This document shows, in pieces, positions 8,801 to 15,330 of a stretch of DNA of 22,869 nucleotides. Position numbers and translations under genes: made by a program. The DNA is taken from IMG/VR virus record IMGVR_UViG_3300049482_000047, positions 1 to 22,869 of that record. One strand, written 5' to 3'. The notes beneath the pieces were generated by a model that did not search any database, was not told the origin of the DNA, and worked only from the letters and a program-made list of their open reading frames with translations. The stretch's first letter is position 1; every line of letters begins with the position of its first letter. The stretch is from a virus.

Positions 8801-9399
8801 AGGCGGCGGCACTGCGCGAGTTCGACATCAGCGGCCACACCTACATGGGCGTCACCCGGCCGGAGGGCCTGTACTACCTCGACCCGGACTACCGTCGCGA
8901 TGACTACGTGACGGACATCCGGGAGGTGCGCAGCCGGCCGATCCCGTGGCGGATCATGACGAACACGCAGGGCGCCAACCGCGCGCATGACGCATGGGCC
9001 CATGTGCAGCAGGTCCAGATCACCCTCGGCGCGTTCCAGGGGAAGATGCGCTACGGGGTGATGGGTCTCGACCTGCACGGCAAGATGGTCGACGTGTCGA
9101 AGATCATGTCCGACGAGCGGCGGATCTTCGACACCGGCTATGAGTGGAATGTCCACGACAAGCTGAGAATCGGCAGGGACCTGATGGAGTGGGAGTTCTA
9201 TGCCGAGTCGCTGGACGGCGAGGACGGCACGGGGGTCCTGGCTGTCGTCCAGTACCGGTACACCCCGGTGTCGGTGAACGTCGGCACGGAGTTCGGCAGC
9301 GTGGAGACCTTCGAGTACGGGAGCAATGTCGCGAACGGCCCGGACGGGTACGCGGCGAACGGCATCCCGCTGACGTACATGGACTACCGCAGGAACTAG
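5860..9399 (+). CDS. Tail tubular B-like nozzle protein with jelly-roll insertions
   Basis: A 1179-residue protein, larger than T7 gp12 (about 790). The N-terminus has LRIMENAMVDRNGALAVRPG near residues 43-62, the kind of opening seen in podovirus nozzle proteins, followed by beta-rich propeller-like sequence. Near residue 225 the style changes: LLNPSFEIGTYLWTP is followed by HVLHVESRP and PGQKYRLAFDYTIGQD, a CBM4/9-like jelly-roll pattern. A second unit ends around ESNTSLLGTYFDGSTAG (about 548-564), a motif shared with minor tail proteins. The nozzle pattern resumes near 760-800 (SGMVASDRMVLVGDP, then FGEYTNFSAA). The ATG at 5860 overlaps the upstream stop. The stop TAG forms part of the first CTAGTCACC repeat. 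The protein probably forms the tail nozzle, with the insertion exposed for glycan binding (inference). Confidence 0.7.
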   Translation: MPPSKAVIPAPIDRPLSRAYLRGFTGWSTAYPPGQSEPTSLRIMENAMVDRNGALAVRPGLRYLSYEDSPDMDPTDDAYPGLAYSLPLVGGQEPFYTLKGEKALLFGVREIDGTVGFRAILMTDPFRVVFGLEDPAIGFTIPQGTANMNFSEATTHVEYLQINNRIIAMSDAGEDIRVFFVGMEKVAKRMSNVSVPDWTDADKLTAIQPDAAWVATQTVTVRTNELLNPSFEIGTYLWTPSDTTRLSPGTPADPVSGTHVLHVESRPARTNMITRPLHDLATLPENSIINGWYPLEQFGHETRVITDHGYLRIYDMHVAEGPFLAYSAKAHENVVPGQKYRLAFDYTIGQDITPQARFTFHSVNGAKIGDDVVFELPEENGRWVSDAVPAPSGTVTIRAWVGGTGHGPVVTYVRIKDVVLCQDGEPTTLLTGASGTDCHWTGAVNQSASVYHPVQTVKVTSARVPVPKRALSGSASVRTMGQTFTIGMTTFNKYGNVVDIPTAGASPAAGAWFRAHAGSPMVGAGAVSAELSIEIPGVGYGQYIEVDAAMLESNTSLLGTYFDGSTAGTPITANNWMDRFSPHASPSRQRIMPGTSMPSPETPTANTLIATGGAAANEFKLGMFYTFENEIGESAPSRVLEIRMSRAWSNWRWETANAAGEPSGTATDVAELCADQLVVRLPQAVYEQALSEGAVKWHLYVLAWSDQDPVPVEGDRFTTTFMYDTELSDTLPYFEGGMVKLTPNRRIGTVSLPLPSLSNRVNYSTPPKSRSGMVASDRMVLVGDPTELATIKWTSNAFGEYTNFSAAAGGGEKTLTSGNLNLPVAVVLWQNPQSVDTLTILCQGEDGYSSAYYMQPATVQAASGVTAIMGFEETTNTPGTLSPYAVEVMNNGMYRPTMMGLLKSTAQNYNINHKMFSDKIANMWRGLQARQWMMSAQLDNRFYLLVNNPRGAALEEGCKGNEIWVLDIGAENGNWSRLLIQAAALREFDISGHTYMGVTRPEGLYYLDPDYRRDDYVTDIREVRSRPIPWRIMTNTQGANRAHDAWAHVQQVQITLGAFQGKMRYGVMGLDLHGKMVDVSKIMSDERRIFDTGYEWNVHDKLRIGRDLMEWEFYAESLDGEDGTGVLAVVQYRYTPVSVNVGTEFGSVETFEYGSNVANGPDGYAANGIPLTYMDYRRN

Positions 9400-9565
9400 T
9401 CACCTAGTCACCCCCTAGTCACCCCTAGGTGACCAGGAAATGTCGTTCATTCCCAGAGAGTTTTTCTGTTCTAGTCACCTAGTCACCTCTTTTCTATCTT
9501 TATATAAATAAGTAGAAGAGAAATAAAAGGGAGTAGGGGGTGACTAGGGGTGACTAGGTGACTAG
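9396..9565. repeat. CTAGTCACC repeat array forming a large inverted repeat
   Basis: The 9-mer CTAGTCACC occurs at 9396-9404, 9404-9412, 9415-9423, 9471-9479 and 9479-9487. Its reverse complement GGTGACTAG occurs at 9539-9547, 9549-9557 and 9557-9565, and a related GGTGACC lies at 9428-9434. The left block 9396-9425 and right block 9536-9565 are reverse complements apart from the length of one C-run, giving arms of about 30 bp around ~110 bp. The inner pair 9471-9487 can also pair with 9549-9565, so alternative stems are possible. The first copy starts inside the final codons of the nozzle-like gene. The array separates two plus-strand structural blocks. It could be a terminator/regulator, a multi-site operator, an origin or a packaging site; the sequence alone does not choose. 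Confidence 0.9.
9488..9535. other. AT-rich core between the repeat arms
   Basis: A short stretch made almost only of A and T, including TTTATATAAATAA near 9498-9510, in an otherwise strongly GC-rich genome. It lies at the centre of the inverted repeat and is itself loosely symmetric (TCTA on the left, TAGA on the right around the TATATA). No open reading frame or SD is seen. Such a segment could ease DNA melting or carry a promoter; neither can be shown here. Confidence 0.6.
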
Positions 9566-9597
9566 GAATGGCGCACCGCCCGGCGTACCCAGGCATG

Positions 9598-9624
9598 CTT
9601 ACAGAGTGGTGTACGTGCTAATGT
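9598..9624 (+). promoter_or_regulatory. Weak candidate promoter for the second structural block
   Basis: CTTACA at 9598-9603 matches TTGACA at four of six positions. TGCTAATGT at 9616-9624 fits an extended -10 (TGnTAnnnT) after a short 15-nt spacer. It lies about 37 bp upstream of the ATG at 9661 and after the repeat array, a sensible place for a promoter. The match is modest and the spacer short, so this is only a candidate. Confidence 0.3.
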
Positions 9625-9660
9625 CCCGCACAGTGAAGCCGTAACCCACCTAGGAGCGAC

Positions 9661-10341
9661 ATGAGTTCCAAGCATAAGGCTGAGCTCTACAACTTGTACA
9701 AGGCCACTGGAATCCCACTGGAGAAGCAGTTCCGCAACTACACAGAGCAGGAGCTGATCGACCTCCTGACCGCCGCCGGCGTCGACATCGAGGCCAGTCT
9801 CCAGCCCGCGCCAGCCGAGGAGCCCCTGCCGCCGCTCCGCCTGCCGGATCCCGAGGAGATGCCCGGGCAGCGCCTCAACACCAACGCCGATGACGAGGTC
9901 ATCCGGGTGGACGAGGACGGCCGCGAGTGGCTGCAGGAGGAGGTGCGGAAACCCGCCTATCCCAAGCCTCGCGGCCGCCGTGTCCTGAAGTACCTCGAGA
10001 CCGGCACGGAGAAGCAGACCGTCCAGAACGGGGAGTACGTCGAGACCTTCGAGGTCGCCGGCTCCCGCGAGGGAGTCCCCTCCGAGGTGAAGATCACCCT
10101 CCCCTCGTACCAGGTGGGCATCTACCGGGACCCCCGCTTCCCGTTCAAGATCCACTGCTACAACGGCCGCGAGGGCTTCGACATGACCGATGTCGAGGCC
10201 TTCTACGGCGCCGCCGAGCTCGTGCCCGAGAAGGTCAAGAGGGTCTACATCGAGAACGTCCTGTGCTACGACATCCGAACGGTGGTGCGCGCCATCTCCG
10301 ACGAGCACCGCCACCTTCAGCTCACCGGAGGACTCAAGTGA
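9661..10341 (+). CDS. Unrecognised protein, first gene of the second structural block
   Basis: A 226-residue protein with no family I can name. Residues 1-45 form two short helices (LYNLYKATGI, then YTEQELIDLLTAAGVD), loosely like a SAP/HeH helix-extension-helix DNA-binding motif. A Pro-rich linker runs from about 50 to 80. The C-terminal half is a compact mixed fold with SYQVGIYRDPRFPFKIHCYN and KRVYIENVLCYDIRTVVRAI. There is no TM segment. The start has AGGAG (9652-9656) only 4 nt upstream of the ATG. It opens the operon running through the scaffold-like and terminase genes, so a structural or head-assembly role is likely. The next gene overlaps it as GTGA. Confidence 0.5.
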   Translation: MSSKHKAELYNLYKATGIPLEKQFRNYTEQELIDLLTAAGVDIEASLQPAPAEEPLPPLRLPDPEEMPGQRLNTNADDEVIRVDEDGREWLQEEVRKPAYPKPRGRRVLKYLETGTEKQTVQNGEYVETFEVAGSREGVPSEVKITLPSYQVGIYRDPRFPFKIHCYNGREGFDMTDVEAFYGAAELVPEKVKRVYIENVLCYDIRTVVRAISDEHRHLQLTGGLK

Positions 10342-10919
10342 CCGACCAGCCCCTCATCGACCAGTCCATCATGGACACCACCGTCGCCGACCTCGGCGAG
10401 GTGACCCCGCAGTTCCACACCATCCTCGAGGTGTGGGCGAAGGTCCTCGAGCCCGCGCGCAAGGAGGCCGATGCCCATGTCACGCCCCAATGGGCGAGCC
10501 GGATCTGCGCGAAGTACCAGCAGATGCAGTTCGCCGACATGCCGGAGTTCCGCGACCGCTACTTCGACAAGATCGCCCAGCTCGAGGCGATCCTCCTCGA
10601 TGAGATCTCCCAGGACGACGAGGCCCTGAACCAGACCACGCCGGAGGAGGATGCCCAGCACAACTCCGAGCACTACCTCGCGGTGCTGACCAGCTGGCAG
10701 ATCGCCGTGCTGGGCTGGGAGCTGGACTGGGCATGCAGCGAGCCGACGGCGCCAGCCGAGCTGGCTGCCATCTCCGAGGTCCACTCGATGTTCTTCGGCG
10801 ACGTGGGACTGACAGCGCTGCTGGACCAGATCCAGTTCGAGTTCACGGACATGCACAGGGATGCCCTGGCGCTGGCCCTGCAGTCCTACAAGGACGGCCG
10901 GGAGGGTGACGGTGAGTGA
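10338..10919 (+). CDS. Unrecognised acidic helical protein
   Basis: A 193-residue acidic protein, mostly helical, rich in Asp, Glu, Ala and Leu, with two short Trp-containing segments (VWAKVLEPARK near 26-36 and SWQIAVLGWELDW). No catalytic or metal-binding motif is seen. The start is the GTG at 10338, overlapping the previous stop (GTGA), with GGAGG at 10327-10331 six bases upstream. Upstream in-frame ATGs lie inside the previous gene and are rejected. It sits between the 226-residue protein and the scaffold-like protein and probably acts in head assembly or as a small virion component, by context only. Confidence 0.5.
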   Translation: MTDQPLIDQSIMDTTVADLGEVTPQFHTILEVWAKVLEPARKEADAHVTPQWASRICAKYQQMQFADMPEFRDRYFDKIAQLEAILLDEISQDDEALNQTTPEEDAQHNSEHYLAVLTSWQIAVLGWELDWACSEPTAPAELAAISEVHSMFFGDVGLTALLDQIQFEFTDMHRDALALALQSYKDGREGDGE

Positions 10920-11925
10920 GCCAGCCGCGGATGACCGCCCTGGCCTCACGCTCCCGTCTCAGGGCGATGTGGCATTCGGTGCTCTCATGGACACTCTGGT
11001 GGCTGAGACGGCCTCAGAGGGCGCTCCAGGCGCGACGGCAGAGACGGGCGCTGGAACGGGCGCAGGAGCTGCGACAGGGGCTCCTGGAGGCACTGAGGCC
11101 CCTGGCGGCAGCCCTGCAGCGGCAGGACAGCCTGCGCCAGGCACAGCACCAGCAGCAGATGGAGCAGGGACTCCTCCTGCTGGACCTGCTGCAGGAGGTG
11201 CTGGGCAGCCTCCAGCCGACGGCAAGCCAGCAGCTGCTGCCACGGGTGGAGCAGACGCGGCCACTGTCCTCCCGCAGATCGGGGAGCTGAGCACCAAGTT
11301 CGAGGAGAGCGTCACCAAGGCCTACCAGCAGGAGTCGTTCGAGCAGGTCCGCAAGGACTACGGCAACTACTTCGAGGCGCTCGAGAAGCACCCCCGGCTG
11401 CTCGTCGGCGCCCAGGTGCCGGCCATCGGCAAGGAGGGCATGGAGACCCTGAAGTCCTCCGAGGATGCCAAGGAGTGGCAGGAGGCCGTGCGGACCCTGC
11501 TCGCGCAAGAGATCCGGAGCAAGGCCGAGTCGAAGATGGAGGAGTCGAAGGCCTTCATCGACACCGTCCACGCCAGCATCGACCTGTTCAAGAACAACCC
11601 TGACCTGATCCCTGGCACCACCGGGTTCAACCGGCCCCTGGCCGACGCCTTCGCCACGATGGCCACCCCGTACGAGATCCGAGGCGACGACAAGAAGCTG
11701 GTCGGCTACTCGATCCCCGTGCAGCCGATCATCGAGCAGCTGCGCAAGCAGCTGTCCACGGCCCCTGCTCCTGCGGCGGCTCCGCCCACCGTCCTCCCGG
11801 TGGCAACCCCGCCACCGGCGGATCCGCCGCAGGCCGGGATCACCTCGAAGGCAGGTGACAGCTCGCAGAAGGAGGACTTCTCGACGCTGTTCGGCACAAT
11901 AGGACTGCCCAATCTCCAAATCTGA
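10912..11925 (+). CDS. Scaffold-like head assembly protein
   Basis: A 337-residue protein. Residues about 35-115 are low complexity (Ala, Gly, Pro, Thr). They are followed by a charged helical region from LSTKFEESVTKAYQQESFEQ to about residue 235, including AESKMEESKAFIDTVHASID. A second Pro/Ala-rich linker (about 280-310) leads to a short conserved-looking tail ending FSTLFGTIGLPNLQI. A disordered N-terminus, a helical middle and a short C-terminal motif fit an internal scaffolding protein, which usually binds the capsid protein through its tail (family knowledge). The GTG at 10912 has GGGAGG at 10900-10905, 6 nt upstream, and overlaps the previous stop within GTGAGTGA. No Ser-His-Asp protease motif was noticed. 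The role is an inference from composition and from the terminase downstream. Confidence 0.55.
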   Translation: MSEPAADDRPGLTLPSQGDVAFGALMDTLVAETASEGAPGATAETGAGTGAGAATGAPGGTEAPGGSPAAAGQPAPGTAPAADGAGTPPAGPAAGGAGQPPADGKPAAAATGGADAATVLPQIGELSTKFEESVTKAYQQESFEQVRKDYGNYFEALEKHPRLLVGAQVPAIGKEGMETLKSSEDAKEWQEAVRTLLAQEIRSKAESKMEESKAFIDTVHASIDLFKNNPDLIPGTTGFNRPLADAFATMATPYEIRGDDKKLVGYSIPVQPIIEQLRKQLSTAPAPAAAPPTVLPVATPPPADPPQAGITSKAGDSSQKEDFSTLFGTIGLPNLQI

Positions 11926-11935
11926 GGAGCACACC

Positions 11936-12421
11936 ATGCCGCACGACGCAGCCCTGTACGCAGATGTCGTCAAGCAGACGACGTCCCCCGCCGAGACCGC
12001 GGACAAGATCCAGGACGAGGTCGACGACGCCCGAGCCGAGTACCGGCAGGGGTTCGAGTCCACTGTCGAGCAGTACCGCTACCTGACAACGGGAGTGGCC
12101 GCGGACCAGACCCCGGAACTGACGAGTCTCAGCCCGCAGGGGGTGCTCGCCGGCGCAGCAGGTCCGGTCGTCATCACCCTCACCGGTTCGAGCTTCGTCG
12201 CCTCGAGCAAGGTCAACTGGGACGGTGCGATCATCACCACCACGTACGTGAACCCCACGACCCTCACCGTCAGCATCACGCCCCCGGCCACCGTCAAGGC
12301 CGTGCCGGCGTTCGTGGTGAACGGTGACCTGGTCAGCACGACCAAGAACTACCCCTTCAAGGCTGCGGCCGCGGCTGCGGCGGAGGCCACAGCGAAGTCC
12401 AAGGCCACCAAGAGCAAGTAG
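11936..12421 (+). CDS. IPT/TIG Ig-like domain protein, possible head decoration
   Basis: A 161-residue protein. Residues 1-50 are helical and acidic. Residues about 58-141 form one IPT/TIG-type Ig-like domain: TPELTSLSPQGVLAG, then PVVITLTGSSF, NPTTLTVSITPP, VVNG and a closing NYPF. The last 20 residues are Ala- and Lys-rich (AAAAAAAEATAKSKATKSK). Single Ig-like domains on phage virions commonly decorate capsids or tails and bind glycans weakly (family knowledge). GAGGAG at 11923-11928 is well placed for the ATG at 11936. It lies between the scaffold-like and terminase genes, where a capsid gene is often found, but at this size and with this fold it is not a typical HK97 capsid protein. Confidence 0.65.
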   Translation: MPHDAALYADVVKQTTSPAETADKIQDEVDDARAEYRQGFESTVEQYRYLTTGVAADQTPELTSLSPQGVLAGAAGPVVITLTGSSFVASSKVNWDGAIITTTYVNPTTLTVSITPPATVKAVPAFVVNGDLVSTTKNYPFKAAAAAAAEATAKSKATKSK

Positions 12422-12436
12422 CAGAGGAGGCCTGGT

Positions 12437-13894
12437 ATGCCGCAGTTCCCGGTTCACTACCAGCCGCGGCCATACCAGGCATCCCTGCACCGGATGTTCC
12501 GCACGCACCGCTACTCGATCGCGGTGCTGCCGAGGCAGACCGGCAAGGATGTCGCCGCGTCGATGGAGCAGTGCGAGGCGAGATTGAAGACCCCCAAGAC
12601 CACGGGGGTTTACATCTCCCTGTCCAACCCAATGATCAGGGACATTCTCTGGGACAAGACGTACATCGACCCGCGCACCGAGCAGTACATCATGGGGCTG
12701 AAGGACAACGTCCCCCCGGAACTGGTGGAGTGGAAGGACACCGTGATGGTGGGGAACTTCACCAACAAGAGCCGCCTCAAGCTGCAGGGCTACTTCCAGT
12801 CAGGGCAGGACAAGGCCGGCGTCGGCACGTCCTTCCAGGACTACACGATCACCGAACTAGCCCTCTTCACCAGAGAAGATCCGATCCCCCGGATCATGCC
12901 CATCCTCGAGAACCGGGCCGAGGACAAGCGCCTCATGGTGGTGTCCACCCCACGAGGGAAGCGACGCAACCCGCTGTGGCAGCTGATGCAGTCCATGGAG
13001 GGCAATCCCGAGGCGAAGACGATCATCCTCGGCATCGACGACGTCAACCAGATCATGCGCAAGGCAGGGCTCTCCGATGTCCTGACCGAACCGGAGCTCG
13101 AGCGGATCCGCGACACGTACATGCGACGGTTCGGGAACGAGCGCATGTTCGAGCAGGAGTACCACTGCTCGTTCGAGGAGATGGACGCGGCAGCCGTGTA
13201 CGGCGAGGCGTACATGAAGCTCGTCAACGACAACCGCGTCCTCGACTTCAACCTCGACCAGGCCCATCCCGTGTACGTCGCCTTCGACATCGGCGCCAGT
13301 GGCCTGCACTCCGATGCCACCAGCTGGATCACGTTCCAGTGGGTGAACGGGCGACTGTGGATCTACGACTGTGGCGAGGGCCACGGCAAGGCGCTGCCCG
13401 AGTACGTCGACGAGCTGCAGCCGAAGCACTACTTCAACAGGATCGGCAAGCTGATCCTGCCGTGGGACGGGGACCACCACGAGAAGGCGGTGAACACCAC
13501 GCCGGCCGACATGCTGCGGCAGCGGTTCCCCAACGTCGCGGTGCTGGCGAAATCCAACAAGGTGTGGAAGGTGCCGGGCTCGCGGCAGGGCGACTACGGC
13601 CTGATCACCGACATCCAGCAGACCCGGATGCAGCTGTACAACACGATCATCCACGAGACGAACTGCCAGTGGCTGCTCGAATGCCTGGAGAACTACAAGT
13701 ACGAGTACTCCACCCGGCTGCAGCAGTGGACACAGCAGCCGCTGCACGACCGGCACAGCCACATGATGGATGCCCTGCGGTACGCAGTGCAGTCCACGAA
13801 GGAGCTGGACTTCTTCGGCTCCAGCTTCTATGACGAGCACACTGGCGGAGCGTCCGTCAGCTACGAGGAGAACTGGGCAGGGGTATGGCGCTGA
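12437..13894 (+). CDS. terL: Terminase large subunit (ATPase and nuclease)
   Basis: A 485-residue packaging motor protein. N-terminal ATPase: a Walker A-type loop LPRQTGKD at 31-38, Walker B YTITELALF with Glu140, and a coupling motif STPRGKRRN at about 170-178. C-terminal RNase H-like nuclease: VAFDIG with Asp284, LPWDGDH with Asp344/Asp346, and HDRHSHMMDALRY with Asp445. This order and spacing match large terminases, which pump DNA through the portal and cut concatemers. GAGGAGG (12424-12430) lies 6 nt upstream of the ATG. The length is normal for the family. The following gene starts inside its last 10 bases. No portal gene is adjacent, which is unusual. Confidence 0.9.
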   Translation: MPQFPVHYQPRPYQASLHRMFRTHRYSIAVLPRQTGKDVAASMEQCEARLKTPKTTGVYISLSNPMIRDILWDKTYIDPRTEQYIMGLKDNVPPELVEWKDTVMVGNFTNKSRLKLQGYFQSGQDKAGVGTSFQDYTITELALFTREDPIPRIMPILENRAEDKRLMVVSTPRGKRRNPLWQLMQSMEGNPEAKTIILGIDDVNQIMRKAGLSDVLTEPELERIRDTYMRRFGNERMFEQEYHCSFEEMDAAAVYGEAYMKLVNDNRVLDFNLDQAHPVYVAFDIGASGLHSDATSWITFQWVNGRLWIYDCGEGHGKALPEYVDELQPKHYFNRIGKLILPWDGDHHEKAVNTTPADMLRQRFPNVAVLAKSNKVWKVPGSRQGDYGLITDIQQTRMQLYNTIIHETNCQWLLECLENYKYEYSTRLQQWTQQPLHDRHSHMMDALRYAVQSTKELDFFGSSFYDEHTGGASVSYEENWAGVWR

Positions 13895-14196
13895 AGAAGG
13901 TGGTCAGTATCCGGCATGCGCTGCAGCATGTGGCGGACAACCCGACCGTGAACACGGACGTGATGCTCGAGCTGCCCGCGTACGAGCTGGTGTGCCGCAC
14001 CCTGTTCCAGATCGCCAACGGTGCCGAGCTCGACGACAGGTCATCCCAGTCACGGGCGAACGTGGCCAGGAAGTTGATCTTCGACCGGCTCGTCGGCAAG
14101 CGACGGACGGGCACGCATCCAGCCACGAGGCAGGCCGTCTCGCTGGAGTTCACCGACCTCACGGCCCACCAGGTGGGAGACAGCGATGCCAGCTGA
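13885..14196 (+). CDS. Unrecognised small basic protein after terminase
   Basis: A 103-residue protein, slightly basic, with helices around IRHALQHVADNP and PAYELVCRTLFQIANGAEL, and a basic C-terminal half (ANVARKLIFDRLVGKRRTG). No known domain was recognised. The ATG at 13885 overlaps the end of the terminase gene by 10 bases and has AGGGG just upstream. The 3' end overlaps the next gene by 11 bases. Tight overlap with the terminase suggests a packaging or late structural role, but nothing in the sequence proves it. Confidence 0.5.
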   Translation: MALKKVVSIRHALQHVADNPTVNTDVMLELPAYELVCRTLFQIANGAELDDRSSQSRANVARKLIFDRLVGKRRTGTHPATRQAVSLEFTDLTAHQVGDSDAS

Positions 14197-14467
14197 CATC
14201 GTCCCGATCAAGACCTACCGCACCCGGATCCCGGATGACCACCGCACCAGCCTGGATACCCGGCTGCACTGGCTGTGGCACCAGCGGTTCGGCACCGTGC
14301 AGACGGTGTACTCCCGCAGCGACGACATCCTCGACGTCACGGCCGCCACCCTGATCCTGCAGTGCATCATGGCGAAGGACCTGCGCTCCATCCAGCAGCT
14401 GTTCCAGCGGATCGAGGGCGGGGCCGTGGATGATCAGGACATCGCCGACGAGTCCCTGCGCATCTGA
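14186..14467 (+). CDS. Small helical protein, possible terminase small subunit-like
   Basis: A 93-residue protein. The C-terminal half reads MAKDLRSIQQLFQRIEGG, which resembles the segment (charged residue, AIQ-like, then RxEG) found in small packaging-associated proteins and some small terminase subunits. The N-terminal part carries several aromatic residues (LHWLWHQRF). The start has GGGAG a few bases upstream of the ATG at 14186. It is the last plus-strand gene and its end overlaps the opposing minus-strand gene by 34 bases. A small terminase subunit is normally encoded before the large one, so this assignment is tentative. Confidence 0.45.
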   Translation: MPADIVPIKTYRTRIPDDHRTSLDTRLHWLWHQRFGTVQTVYSRSDDILDVTAATLILQCIMAKDLRSIQQLFQRIEGGAVDDQDIADESLRI

Positions 14468-14760
14468 CGGCGCCACATCCGCTTCCACCTCTTCGCCGCC
14501 GGCCGCTTGCACACAGGGCAGCGGCAGCGCCTGGGCTTGACCATGTGGTCGTACGCCTCGGAGTCGGGTCGTGTCTCGGGAAGCTGCCGCTGGTCCTCTC
14601 CAAGGAGATCCAGCGGCAGTACCCAGTCACCCCCCCATCTCACAGCCCGGGGATCATCCGGCTTGCGCACAATTTTTTTCCGCTGATCCGCAGGGACCGG
14701 TGCGTACCGCGTGCCATTCGAGTAGAGCCGGGTGCCGTCCTCGAGGACCCTCACGGTCAC
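14434..14760 (-). CDS. Unrecognised basic protein with Cys motif
   Basis: A 108-residue protein that I do not recognise. The N-terminus has a small beta-like segment (VRVLEDGTRLYSNGTRYAPV). The C-terminus is strongly basic with a cysteine cluster, CRCPVCKRP, then KRWKRMWRRQMRR, suggesting nucleic-acid or metal binding. The GTG at 14760 is preferred over the ATG at 14808 because it forms a GTGA overlap with the stop of the upstream gene, the pattern used repeatedly in this genome. The 3' end overlaps the converging plus-strand gene by 34 bases. It is the last minus-strand gene of the window and lies beyond a strong terminator. Confidence 0.5.
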   Translation of the reverse strand: MTVRVLEDGTRLYSNGTRYAPVPADQRKKIVRKPDDPRAVRWGGDWVLPLDLLGEDQRQLPETRPDSEAYDHMVKPRRCRCPVCKRPAAKRWKRMWRRQMRRDSSAMS

Positions 14761-15314
14761 GGGTGCAGCACTCCCTCCACGTACTCGGCGTACAGCGTCA
14801 GGGTGCACGGGCGATGCCGCTTGATGTAGTACCCCTTCTTCACCTTGTACGCCTTGCCGACCTTGCGGCCCATGATCCAGGTCGTGTACGGCTTGCCGAA
14901 GTAGTAGGCGAGGACCTGGTTGATCTTGCGCAGGTCGGATCGCCAGTTCTGCTTGCCGCTCTCGAACTTCTCACTCGACGCCATCAGCTCCTTGACCTCG
15001 AGCCCGGTCGCCCACTCGAAGACCATGACCGCGGTGACGCGGTGCTCGTGGTCGGGCGACAGGTTGCGCAGGAACTTGCGGACCTCGCGCTCCCACTCGA
15101 CGAGGCCCGGGTTCTCCTTCACCAGGAACTTCTCCTTGGTGAACGGCATTAGCCCCCTCTCCTCATCGGGCAGGGTGATTTGGTCGACGCGGCCTGACGG
15201 CTGCGAAGCGGATGCCGTCGAAGGCATCCGCTTCCGATCGGCCTCCTCCTTGTTGAATCTCTTCTTCAATTCCTCTTCAGCTTCGGTCAGGTACGACTTG
15301 TCAAGGAGGCTCAT
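14757..15314 (-). CDS. Unrecognised protein encoded just past the operon terminator
   Basis: A 185-residue protein with no recognised family. The first 60 residues are charged and probably helical (LTEAEEELKKRFNKEEADRK) then Ser/Ala-rich. The remainder is a mixed fold with EWEREVRKFLRNLSPDHEHR, then QNWRSDLRKINQVLAYYFG and a basic, Tyr-rich C-terminus (KVGKAYKVKKGYYIKRHR). The ATG at 15314 gives the most gene-like start, though no clear SD precedes it. It begins 17 bases after the U-tract of the terminator at 15331-15376. It must therefore be made by read-through, from a promoter overlapping the terminator, or from a nearly leaderless message. The C-terminal basic patch suggests nucleic-acid contact; this is a guess. 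Confidence 0.55.
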   Translation of the reverse strand: MSLLDKSYLTEAEEELKKRFNKEEADRKRMPSTASASQPSGRVDQITLPDEERGLMPFTKEKFLVKENPGLVEWEREVRKFLRNLSPDHEHRVTAVMVFEWATGLEVKELMASSEKFESGKQNWRSDLRKINQVLAYYFGKPYTTWIMGRKVGKAYKVKKGYYIKRHRPCTLTLYAEYVEGVLHP

Positions 15315-15330
15315 GACCGAAGTAAACCAC

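Noticed and set aside
9396-9565. CRISPR array
   Set aside because: Repeats are only 9 bp, partly overlapping, and present in both orientations with no unique spacers of constant length.
10916-11290. 124-codon plus-strand frame overlapping the scaffold-like gene
   Set aside because: Open because the scaffold-like N-terminus is low-complexity Ala/Gly/Pro; the Gln/Leu/Arg-rich product looks helical, but there is no separate SD distinct from the main gene. Overprinting is possible but unsupported.
14571-15152. 193-codon plus-strand frame
   Set aside because: Antisense to the two minus-strand genes; no SD, and composition fits a shadow.
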